In this document: positions 8,487 to 15,142 of the stretch, piece by piece
Position numbering within the stretch: position 1 is the first letter of the stretch
Layout of the letters: every line of letters starts with the position of its first letter
NCBI RefSeq assembly: GCF_000190695.1
Contig: NZ_GL870929.1
Span: 270,853-334,852, forward strand
Direction of reading: 5' to 3'
From: Kingella denitrificans ATCC 33394
GTDB taxonomy: Bacteria > Pseudomonadota > Gammaproteobacteria > Burkholderiales > Neisseriaceae
Length of the DNA: 64,000 nt
Notes under the pieces: generated by a model
What the model was told of the DNA's origin: nothing
Seen by the model: the letters and a program-made list of their open reading frames with translations, nothing else
Database searches by the model: none
Made by a program: the position numbers and the translations under genes

Positions 8487-8978
8487 TTAATCGATGGCGG
8501 TGTATTCGACCGCGAGGATTTCAATCGTTTCCGTGCCTTCGGGCGTGTTCAGGCGGACGATGTCGCCGTCGCACGCTTTGATGAGGGCGCGTGCCAGCGG
8601 CGATTTCCACGAAATTTTGCCTTTTGCCGAATCGATTTCGTCTTCGCCGACAATGCGGACGACCTGTTCGCTGCCGTCGCCGCGTTCCAATGTGACCGTG
8701 GCGGCGAAGAAGACTTGGTCGGTGGCTTCGCGCGTTTCGGGATCGACCACGCAGGCGTTGGCCAGCCGCTGGGTCAGGAAGCGGATACGGCGGTCGATTT
8801 CGCGCATGCGGCGTTTGCCGTACAGATAATCGCCGTTTTCGCTGCGGTCGCCGTTGCCGGCGGCCCAGTTCACCACTTGCACGATTTCGGGGCGTTCTTT
8901 GTGGACGAGTTGGTAGAGTTCGTCTTGCAGGCGGCGGTGGCCGGCGGGGGTAAGGTAATTTTTCGGTGTGTCGGTCAT
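8487..8978 (-). CDS. greB: Transcription elongation factor GreB
   Basis: 163 residues, the usual Gre length. The N-terminal coiled coil that enters the RNA polymerase secondary channel is clear ('NYLTPAGHRRLQDELYQL', with the acidic tip 'NGDRSENGDYLYGKRRMREI' and conserved DRSENGDY). The C-terminal FKBP-like domain includes 'GEDEIDSAKGKISWKSPLAR'. The sequence favours GreB over GreA. It stimulates transcript cleavage by stalled polymerase. A Correia-like element begins 24 bp before the start codon and may influence its promoter. Confidence 0.95.
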   Translation of the reverse strand: MTDTPKNYLTPAGHRRLQDELYQLVHKERPEIVQVVNWAAGNGDRSENGDYLYGKRRMREIDRRIRFLTQRLANACVVDPETREATDQVFFAATVTLERGDGSEQVVRIVGEDEIDSAKGKISWKSPLARALIKACDGDIVRLNTPEGTETIEILAVEYTAID

Positions 8979-9002
8979 GATGTGCCGTGAAATGTTTGAA
9001 AA

Positions 9003-9091
9003 TATAGTGGATTAAAATAAAAATGAGACAAGGCGGCGAGCCGCAAGGCGTACAAGTCAACGCCGTATCATTGCGATTTTAATTCACTATA
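9003..9091. repeat. Correia-like miniature inverted-repeat element
   Basis: An 89-bp element with terminal inverted repeats TATAGTGGATTAAAAT (left) and TATAGTGAATTAAAAT (right, complement), which match in 15 of 16 positions and begin with the TATAGTG terminus of Neisseria Correia elements. The interior has GACAAGGCGGCGAGCCGC and CAACGCCGTA, also reminiscent of Correia cores. It lies between the greB start and the carboxypeptidase terminator. Such elements can carry promoters, IHF sites or RNase III sites in Neisseria. Activity here is unknown. Confidence 0.8.
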
Positions 9092-9102
9092 CAAAATGGA
9101 TG

Positions 9103-9147
9103 AAGTGCAGGCTGCTTTTCCTGCCGACTGAAAAGCAGCCTGCACTT
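9103..9147 (-). terminator. DUS hairpin after the M14 carboxypeptidase gene
   Basis: 17-bp arms (9103-9119, 9131-9147), beginning 12 bp past the stop codon, with A/T flanks. This is a strong candidate intrinsic terminator. Confidence 0.8.
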
Positions 9148-9159
9148 TATGGTGCGGGG

Positions 9160-10305
9160 CTATGCCGCGGTTTTTTCGCGGTGCAGCGTGCGGCAGACGG
9201 AGAGCAGGGCGGTGAGCATGCTTTCGCCCAGCCGCAGCGAGCGCTGCCCGTTCCAGCCGAAATCGTCGTCGGGCAGGTTGTCGTTGTCTTTGAACGGCAT
9301 TTCCAGTGTGTAGGCCAGGCAGCGGAAGGTGTTGCCGACATAGTTGGTGGCCAGCGACAAATCGGCCTGGCCGGGCGCGTCTTTCACATAACCGTGCGTG
9401 TCTTGGAAATCGGGCGATGCAGCCTGCAATGCGGCTTTGAACTGTGTTTCAAGCTGTGCGGTGCGTTCGCTGTAATGCGGCACGCCTTCGGTGCCGGCCA
9501 CGAAAATATAGGGGATGGATTCGTCGCCGTGGATGTCGAGGAAGATGTCCACGCCGGTTTCGTGCATTTTTTCGCGCACGAAATAGACTTCGGGGCTGTG
9601 TTCTGGCGTGGGCGAGAGCCATTCGCGGTTCAGGTTCGCGCCGGCGGCATTGGTGCGCAGGTTGCCCAAAAACGCGCCGTCCGGATTCATGTTGGGCACG
9701 AGGTAAAACGTGGCTTTGTCCAGCAGGCTGCGCGCGGTCGGGTCTTGATAATCCAGCAGGCGCGACAAAAAGCCTTCCATAAACCATTCGGCCATGGTTT
9801 CGCCGGGGTGCTGGCGGGCGATGACCCAGATTTTTAAATCGCTGTCCACTTGGTTGCCGATGGTGAGCAGGTTGATGTCGCGCCCCTGCACGGTGCTGCC
9901 CAAATCGTCGATTTGGCACAGGCCGCTGCCTTGCGCTTCGCCCAGCAGGTTCAGGTGCTGTTCGTGCGAATAAGGCTCGAAATACGCGTAATAAATGCTG
10001 TTCGACAACGGCGTGTGTGTGATGACGAGTTCGCCGTTTTCATAATGCGTGGGCACGCGGAACCAGTTTTGGCGGTCGTATGAGGCGACGGCCTGATAGT
10101 TGTCCCAGCCTTCGGGATAGGCGGATTCGTGCGCGTCTTCAATGTGCATGCGGCAGGGCGTGTAGGCTGCACCTTGCAGGCGGAAGTAAAACCATTGTTT
10201 GAAATGCGAGGCGTTGTCGGGGTGCAGCGCCAGGCGGATGTGTTCGGGATTAGCCAAATCGCGCACGATAATCGAGCCGGCATCAAATTGGGTGGAGATT
10301 TTCAT
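9160..10305 (-). CDS. M14 zinc carboxypeptidase, cytosolic carboxypeptidase-like
   Basis: 381 residues. An N-terminal beta-rich domain (about 1-130, 'GSIIVRDLANPEHIRLAL') precedes the peptidase domain, the arrangement seen in the cytosolic carboxypeptidase (CCP) branch of family M14. Zinc ligands are visible as H..E in 'ARQHPGETMAEWF' and a later His in 'LDIHGDES'. Substrate-carboxylate residues appear in 'NAAGANLNREW'. No signal peptide. Bacterial members are of unclear substrate. Thirty-nine upstream in-frame codons are ignored because they run through an uptake sequence. 'MKISTQFDAG' is the natural start. Confidence 0.9.
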   Translation of the reverse strand: MKISTQFDAGSIIVRDLANPEHIRLALHPDNASHFKQWFYFRLQGAAYTPCRMHIEDAHESAYPEGWDNYQAVASYDRQNWFRVPTHYENGELVITHTPLSNSIYYAYFEPYSHEQHLNLLGEAQGSGLCQIDDLGSTVQGRDINLLTIGNQVDSDLKIWVIARQHPGETMAEWFMEGFLSRLLDYQDPTARSLLDKATFYLVPNMNPDGAFLGNLRTNAAGANLNREWLSPTPEHSPEVYFVREKMHETGVDIFLDIHGDESIPYIFVAGTEGVPHYSERTAQLETQFKAALQAASPDFQDTHGYVKDAPGQADLSLATNYVGNTFRCLAYTLEMPFKDNDNLPDDDFGWNGQRSLRLGESMLTALLSVCRTLHREKTAA

Positions 10306-10458
10306 GATTCTGTGTCTCTGTTGGCGGAAATACGCGTGCGTATTATAAGCGAATTGGGCGGGTTTGGGTGCAGGCTGCTTTTGGGTGCGGGGCGGCACGG
10401 CAGCCTGCAATGCGTCATTCATAAATAAAAATAATTTGCGTTTTTTTACAGAGTAAAG

Positions 10459-10479
10459 GATAATTTAACCAATTATTCA
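10459..10479. promoter_or_regulatory. Fur-box-like palindrome upstream of efeU
   Basis: The sequence GATAATT-taacc-AATTATT is an AT-rich inverted repeat resembling the Fur consensus GATAATGATAATCATTATC, about 20 bp before the efeU start. Iron-dependent repression of efeUOB would fit the operon's role. The match is imperfect and untested. Confidence 0.45.
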
Positions 10480-10500
10480 TTATGGATTTTGGACGTATTT

Positions 10501-11349
10501 ATGTGGGTTGCATTGTTTATCACATTGCGCGAAGGCATTGAGGCGGCGCTGATTGTCGGCATCGTGGCCGGATTTTTGCGCCAATCGGGTTATTCTCATT
10601 TAATGCCGAAAGTGTGGCTGGGCGTGATTTTGGCCGCGCTGCTGTGCGTTGGCGCGGGTTATGCCATTCACCGCACCACCGGCGAAATTCCGCAGAAGCA
10701 GCAGGAATTCGTGGTCGGCGCATTGGGCTTGGTGGCCGTGGGCATGCTGACCTACATGATTTTATGGATGCAGAAAGCCGCCAAATCCATCAAAAGCAGC
10801 CTGCAACAGTCGGTGCAAAGCGCGCTGAACAAAGGCGGAGGGCAAGGCTGGGCGCTGGTGCTGATGGCGTTTCTGGCCGTTATCCGCGAAGGCTTGGAAA
10901 CCGTGTTTTTCCTGATTGCCGTGTTCGAGCAAAGCCCGAATCCGCGCATGCCCATCGGTGCGGTGGCGGGTTTGGTGTTGGCCGTTATCATCGGTTTTTT
11001 GGTGTACCAAGGCGGCGTCCGTATCAATTTGGGGCGGTTTTTCCGCATCACCGGCATTTTCCTGATTTTTGTTGCCGCCGGTTTGTTTGCCGGAGCGTTC
11101 CGCGCATTGCACGAGGCAGGGGTTTGGAATTTGTGGCAGGTCAATCCGCTGGACTGGCAGTCTTCCATGCCGCTGGACTGGTCGGGCACGCTGCATGAAG
11201 ACAGCCCTTTGGGCGTGCTGCTCGGCGGCTTCTTCGGCTACACAGACCACCCTGTCCTGTCGGATTTCATCCTGTATTTTGCCTATTTAATCCCCGTTTT
11301 GTTTTTATTCTTGCGCCAAGGCGGTAACAAGGCGCAAGCTTCCCGTTAA
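10501..11349 (+). CDS. efeU: Ferrous iron permease EfeU (FTR1 family)
   Basis: 282 residues, seven predicted membrane segments. The two REGLE-type iron-binding motifs of FTR1 permeases are present: 'REGIEA' at about 10-15 and 'REGLET' at about 129-134. It is the inner-membrane channel of the EfeUOB system. A TTG at 10489 would add four residues, but the ATG at 10501 aligns better with the family's short N terminus. It is followed within 30 bp by efeO. Confidence 0.95.
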   Translation: MWVALFITLREGIEAALIVGIVAGFLRQSGYSHLMPKVWLGVILAALLCVGAGYAIHRTTGEIPQKQQEFVVGALGLVAVGMLTYMILWMQKAAKSIKSSLQQSVQSALNKGGGQGWALVLMAFLAVIREGLETVFFLIAVFEQSPNPRMPIGAVAGLVLAVIIGFLVYQGGVRINLGRFFRITGIFLIFVAAGLFAGAFRALHEAGVWNLWQVNPLDWQSSMPLDWSGTLHEDSPLGVLLGGFFGYTDHPVLSDFILYFAYLIPVLFLFLRQGGNKAQASR

Positions 11350-11375
11350 TCATTCGATACAAAGGAAATCATTTC

Positions 11376-12569
11376 ATGAAAACCATTGCATTAAGCACTA
11401 TCGCCCTTTCAACATTGTTGGCGCTGACCGCCTGCCAGCCGCCCGCCGCAGACAAACCGGCCGCGCCTGAAGCATCGGCTTCCGGTGCGGCATCGGGTGC
11501 CGCCGCAGCATCGGGCGCGGCGGCAGGCGGAGCCGTGCAAATCGCCGTGAACGACAAAGCCTGCGAACCGATGGAACTGACCGTGCCGAGCGGACAAGTG
11601 GAATTCCAAATCCAAAACAACAGCACGCGCAAACTGGAATGGGAGATTTTGGACGGCGTGATGGTGGTGGACGAACGTGAAAACATCGCCCCCGGCCTGC
11701 GCGACAAAATGACGGTAACGCTGCTGCCGGGCGAATATGCCATGACCTGCGGCCTTTTGAACAACCCACACGGCAAACTGACCGTGACCGACAGCGGCTT
11801 TAAATCCGCAGGCGGCGAGGCGGATATGCTGAAACTGGCCGAGCCTTTGGCGGCATACAAAAAATACGTTCAGGCGGAAGCTGCGGAACTGGTTCGCAAA
11901 ACCAACGAATTTGTGGCGGCAGTGAAAGCGGGTAAACAAGACGAGGCCAAAGCCATGTTCGCCGACGTGCGTTCGCATTACGAACGTATCGAGCCGATTG
12001 CCGAATTGTTTAACGAACTCGACCCGGCCATCGATGCGCGCGAAGACGATTTCAAAAACGGCCCGAAAGACGAACTGTTCACCGGCTTCCACCGCTTGGA
12101 ATACGCGCTGTGGGTTGAAAAATCGGTGGACAATGTGGGTGCCGTTGCCGACCGTTTGAAAGCCGACGTGGAAAAACTGAAAGCGGAAATCGACGTGCTG
12201 AACTTCCCACCCAGCAAAGTGGTGGGCGGCGCGGCCGTGCTGGTTGAAGAAGTGGCCGGCAGCAAAATCAGCGGCGAGGAAGACCGCTACAGCCACACCG
12301 ATTTGAGCGATTTCCAAGCGAATATGGACGGCGCACAGAAGATTGTCGATTTGTTCCGTCCGCTGATTGCCGAGAAAAACAAGGCGCTGCTGGACAAAAT
12401 CGACACCAATATGAAGCAGGTGCATGAAGTGCTGGCGAAATACCGCGACGGCAAAGGCTTCCAAACCTACGACAAGCTGAGCGAAACCGACCGCAAAGCC
12501 TTGCAGGCGCCGATTAACGCGCTGGCGGAAGATTTGGCGAAACTGCGCGGCACATTGGGCTTGAACTGA
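11376..12569 (+). CDS. efeO: Iron uptake lipoprotein EfeO (cupredoxin + M75 imelysin-like)
   Basis: 397 residues. The lipoprotein signal ends at 'LLALTAC' (Cys20), followed by an Ala/Ser/Gly-rich linker. A cupredoxin-like domain spans about 50-130 ('VQIAVNDKACEPMELTVPSG', 'MTCGLLNNPHG') and an imelysin (M75) helical domain about 150-395 with the family HxxE motif in 'GFHRLEYALW'. In EfeUOB this periplasmic protein binds iron and delivers it to the EfeU permease. AAGGAA precedes the start by 8 bp. A DUS hairpin separates it from efeB. Confidence 0.95.
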   Translation: MKTIALSTIALSTLLALTACQPPAADKPAAPEASASGAASGAAAASGAAAGGAVQIAVNDKACEPMELTVPSGQVEFQIQNNSTRKLEWEILDGVMVVDERENIAPGLRDKMTVTLLPGEYAMTCGLLNNPHGKLTVTDSGFKSAGGEADMLKLAEPLAAYKKYVQAEAAELVRKTNEFVAAVKAGKQDEAKAMFADVRSHYERIEPIAELFNELDPAIDAREDDFKNGPKDELFTGFHRLEYALWVEKSVDNVGAVADRLKADVEKLKAEIDVLNFPPSKVVGGAAVLVEEVAGSKISGEEDRYSHTDLSDFQANMDGAQKIVDLFRPLIAEKNKALLDKIDTNMKQVHEVLAKYRDGKGFQTYDKLSETDRKALQAPINALAEDLAKLRGTLGLN

Positions 12570-12574
12570 CGGTG

Positions 12575-12625
12575 AAAGCAGCCTGCACTCGGACGACACG
12601 GGTTTTCCGGAGTGCAGGCTGCTTT
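12575..12625 (+). terminator. DUS hairpin inside the efe operon, between efeO and efeB
   Basis: 15-bp arms (12575-12589 and 12611-12625), starting 5 bp after the efeO stop and ending in TTTT. Its position within a conserved three-gene operon suggests partial termination or mRNA 3'-end protection, so that efeB is expressed at a lower level than efeUO. Confidence 0.65.
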
Positions 12626-12678
12626 TCCTATTGCCCCGCCTGCACGGGACAACCCCATATCCAAATAAGGAGAACACA

Positions 12679-13971
12679 ATGAGCCATTCCCACGAATCCA
12701 TCAACACATCCCGCCGCCGCTTCATGCAGGCTGCCTCGTTATCAGGTGCGGCTGTTGCCGTCGGTGCGCTGACGGCTTGCGGTAAAACCGGGTTGCCCGA
12801 CCAAAAGCAGCCTGCATCTGCCGATAGCGGCGCTTGCGGCGAAGGGCACAGCAGCAAAAGTTATCCGTGCTACGGTACCCATCAGGCTGGTATTGTCGAG
12901 CCGCACCAAAGCTTCGGCATCACCTGTGCTTTCGATTTGACCGCGCGCGACCGCTCGCAACTGGGCAACTATTTCCGCATATTGACCGAGCGCATCGAAT
13001 TTCTCACGCAGGGCGGCGAACTGAAAGACGGCGACCGCAGCCTGCCGCCCGCCGGCAGCGGTATTTTGGGCAAAACCGTGCCGCCCGACGGGCTTACCGT
13101 TACCGTGTCCGTGGGCAGCAGCCTGTTCGACCAACGCTTCGGACTGGCAGCGCAGAAACCCAAACATTTGCAGGAAATGCGCGATTTCCCCAACGACAAA
13201 TTGCAGGCTGCATGGTGTGACGGCGACGTCAGCATCCAATTTTGCGCCTTTTCGCCCGAAACCTGCCAAAACGCCCTGCGCGACATCATCAAGCACACCA
13301 GCGCATTTGCTGTGCCGCGCTGGAGCATTGACGGCTTTCTGCCCAAAACCGAACCCAATACCGCCGCGCGCAACCTGTTCGGCTTCCGCGACGGCACCGG
13401 CAATCCCGACGTTTCCGACCCCAAAATCGCCGACCAAGTTTTGTGGACGGGCGTGGCCGAAAACAGCCGCGACGAACCCGCGTGGACCAAAAACGGCAGC
13501 TACCAAGCCATCCGCCTGATTCGCCATTTTGTCGAATTTTGGGACAGGACGCCCCTGCAAGAACAGGAAGCCATCTTCGGGCGCGACAAATATTCCGGCG
13601 CGCCGCTGGGCATGAAGAACGAACATGACCAGCCCGATTACGCCAAAGACCCAGACGGCAAAGCCGTGCCCAAAGACAGCCACATGCGGCTGGCGAACCC
13701 GCGCGACGGCGAATTCATGAAAAAACACCTGCTGTACCGCCGCCCTTTCGATTATTCGCGGGGACTGGCCAAAAACGGGCAGTTGGACGTGGGGCTGGTG
13801 TTTATCTGCTATCAGGCCAATTTGACCGACGGCTTCATCTTCGTGCAAAACCTGCTGAATCTGGAACCGCTGGAAGAATACATCAGCCCCTTCGGCGGCG
13901 GTTATTTCTTCACGCTGCCGGGTGTGCAGAAAGGCGGTTTTCTGGCACAGGAGCTGCTGAATATCGCATAG
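12679..13971 (+). CDS. efeB: EfeB, Tat-exported dye-decolourising (DyP) heme peroxidase
   Basis: 430 residues from the ATG behind an AAGGAGA ribosome site (12667-12673). The Tat signal reads 'SRRRFMQAASLSG' and 'ALTAC'. The DyP motif GxxDG occurs in 'GFRDGTGNPD' at about 235-244. EfeB is the periplasmic heme peroxidase of EfeUOB, proposed to oxidise ferrous iron or extract iron from heme. Two uptake sequences are built into the coding region, one of them encoding 'MQAA' in the signal peptide. Sixteen in-frame codons upstream are ignored because the ribosome site lies inside them. Confidence 0.95.
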   Translation: MSHSHESINTSRRRFMQAASLSGAAVAVGALTACGKTGLPDQKQPASADSGACGEGHSSKSYPCYGTHQAGIVEPHQSFGITCAFDLTARDRSQLGNYFRILTERIEFLTQGGELKDGDRSLPPAGSGILGKTVPPDGLTVTVSVGSSLFDQRFGLAAQKPKHLQEMRDFPNDKLQAAWCDGDVSIQFCAFSPETCQNALRDIIKHTSAFAVPRWSIDGFLPKTEPNTAARNLFGFRDGTGNPDVSDPKIADQVLWTGVAENSRDEPAWTKNGSYQAIRLIRHFVEFWDRTPLQEQEAIFGRDKYSGAPLGMKNEHDQPDYAKDPDGKAVPKDSHMRLANPRDGEFMKKHLLYRRPFDYSRGLAKNGQLDVGLVFICYQANLTDGFIFVQNLLNLEPLEEYISPFGGGYFFTLPGVQKGGFLAQELLNIA

Positions 13972-13990
13972 CGTGAATAAAACATGGCCA

Positions 13991-14043
13991 AAAAGCAGCC
14001 TGCACTTGGTTTTTCAATGTGCAGGCTGCTTTTCTATTGGTTT
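13991..14043 (+). terminator. DUS hairpin ending the efeUOB operon
   Basis: 15-bp arms (13991-14005, 14029-14043) with A-run before and T-run after, beginning 20 bp past the efeB stop. Confidence 0.8.
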
Positions 14044-14158
14044 ATTGGATTGATTTAAAGAAGGTAATTTAAAATGAAGCGGCATGGTGGGCTGTCGTTT
14101 TTCACTCACTGATTGATGAAGTGTGTCCGAATACGGGGATATAATGGAAGGTAGGAAG

Positions 14159-14289
14159 GAACATAAAGGTATTCTTTTTTGTCTTAATCAAAAAGGCATG
14201 GGACTCAATATCAATTGCCACACAATATTGATTGGTATTTGAAGAATGGATATTTAAGAAAACTTGATTGGGAGATTTTGAATGACTAG
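14159..14289 (+). pseudogene. Frameshifted toxin C-terminal tail
   Basis: Two frames join into one protein-like sequence: 'EHKGILFCLNQKGMGLNIN' (14159-14215) continues, after a shift near 14216, as 'PHNIDWYLKNGYLRKLDWEI' (14218-14277) and reaches TAG at 14287-14289. The last codons overlap the start of the next gene by 8 bases, as toxin and immunity genes often do. No start codon or upstream domain remains. The spacer 14044-14158 before it shows no coding potential. The toxin family is not recognised. Confidence 0.5.
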
Positions 14290-14548
14290 ATCTGAATTAA
14301 TAGAGAAATTGAATCTTCTACAAATACCACAAAATTGTTACTCTTTTGATAATATTAAAATGGGAGAATGTTTTTCTGTGGTAAAGGAAAATGGAAGATG
14401 GGTAATTTATTATGCAGAACGTAATATTCCGGAAAAAATGAATAGTTTTGATTTGGAAACTGACGCTTATGATTATCTATTTAAAACCATATGTCATGGA
14501 TACGATATTTCATCAAATCGGACAATACTTCAAAGGGTTGGCCGATAA
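14282..14548 (+). CDS. Putative orphan immunity protein, 88 aa
   Basis: A small acidic soluble protein, markedly AT-rich against the GC-rich background. It starts 'MTRSELIEKLNLLQIPQNCY' and has a compact pattern ('WVIYYAERN', 'FDLETDAYDYLFKTI') resembling small immunity proteins such as the Imm59 type, though I cannot confirm the family. Its start overlaps the decayed toxin tail. A second similar-sized AT-rich gene follows. Inferred to be an immunity gene left behind after toxin loss. Confidence 0.5.
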   Translation: MTRSELIEKLNLLQIPQNCYSFDNIKMGECFSVVKENGRWVIYYAERNIPEKMNSFDLETDAYDYLFKTICHGYDISSNRTILQRVGR

Positions 14549-14641
14549 CAATGGCGACGGCCGAATGATTTGTTTTTGATGGATGGAACTAAATGTTCCA
14601 AAATTGGCCTTATCAATCCAGATAAAGGAATTTTTAAATGA
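14549..14641 (+). pseudogene. Short toxin-tail remnant coupled to the next immunity-type gene
   Basis: An open frame without a normal gene start encodes 'MDGTKCSKIGLINPDKGIFK' at 14579-14638 and ends in TGA at 14639-14641, giving an ATGA overlap with the following gene. The overlap and AT-rich composition fit a residual toxin C terminus. It is too short to identify. Confidence 0.35.
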
Positions 14642-14931
14642 TAGACAATGCCTATTTTTGCCATTTGTTTCAAAGGGCATTATTGTTCAATATTCCAAAG
14701 GTTGTAGATTTAATTTCTTTTAAAATTGGCGAGAATAATTTAATTAAAATATTTATTTTTTCCAAAAGAAAGTTAAACGAGGAAGAGCAGGGTTATATTT
14801 TCAGTGCAATTTCAGAATTAGAAGGCGATTTTACTGAGGAAATCATCTTGGATTTAGGGTTTGTTGTGGTAGAAACAATACCGAGTGATTTGGCGCCATA
14901 CGGGAGTGTTGTATTCGCTTTTGTTGAATAA
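14638..14931 (+). CDS. Putative orphan immunity protein, 97 aa
   Basis: An AT-rich gene for a 97-residue soluble acidic protein ('LISFKIGENNLIKIFIFSKR', 'EEIILDLGFVVVETIPSDLA'). No signal peptide or membrane segment. Start ATG overlaps the TGA of a toxin-like remnant. With the 88-aa gene just upstream it forms a small stack of immunity-type genes like those that accumulate downstream of RHS/CDI loci. Family unknown. Confidence 0.5.
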   Translation: MIDNAYFCHLFQRALLFNIPKVVDLISFKIGENNLIKIFIFSKRKLNEEEQGYIFSAISELEGDFTEEIILDLGFVVVETIPSDLAPYGSVVFAFVE

Positions 14932-14977
14932 ATGGTGTTCGCACAATCGTTAATGTTGATAACGTATCCTATAGCTG

Positions 14978-15018
14978 AAAGCAGCCTGCACATACTCTTA
15001 TAAGGTGCAGGCTGCTTT
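14978..15018. terminator. DUS hairpin between convergent genes
   Basis: 14-bp arms (14978-14991, 15005-15018). It lies between the plus-strand immunity-type gene and the 3' end of yccS on the minus strand. The rest of the gap, 15019-15142, shows no gene I can support. Confidence 0.65.
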
Positions 15019-15142
15019 GAATGTGATAGAAGCCTATTCTTCTTTTATCGGGTTGGTATCGCATTTTGTGCATTCAGTGTGGGACATAACGGACTTACTT
15101 TTGCGCAGGTAACGTAGTAGTGGGCTCGGAAGTTTTGGCGCA

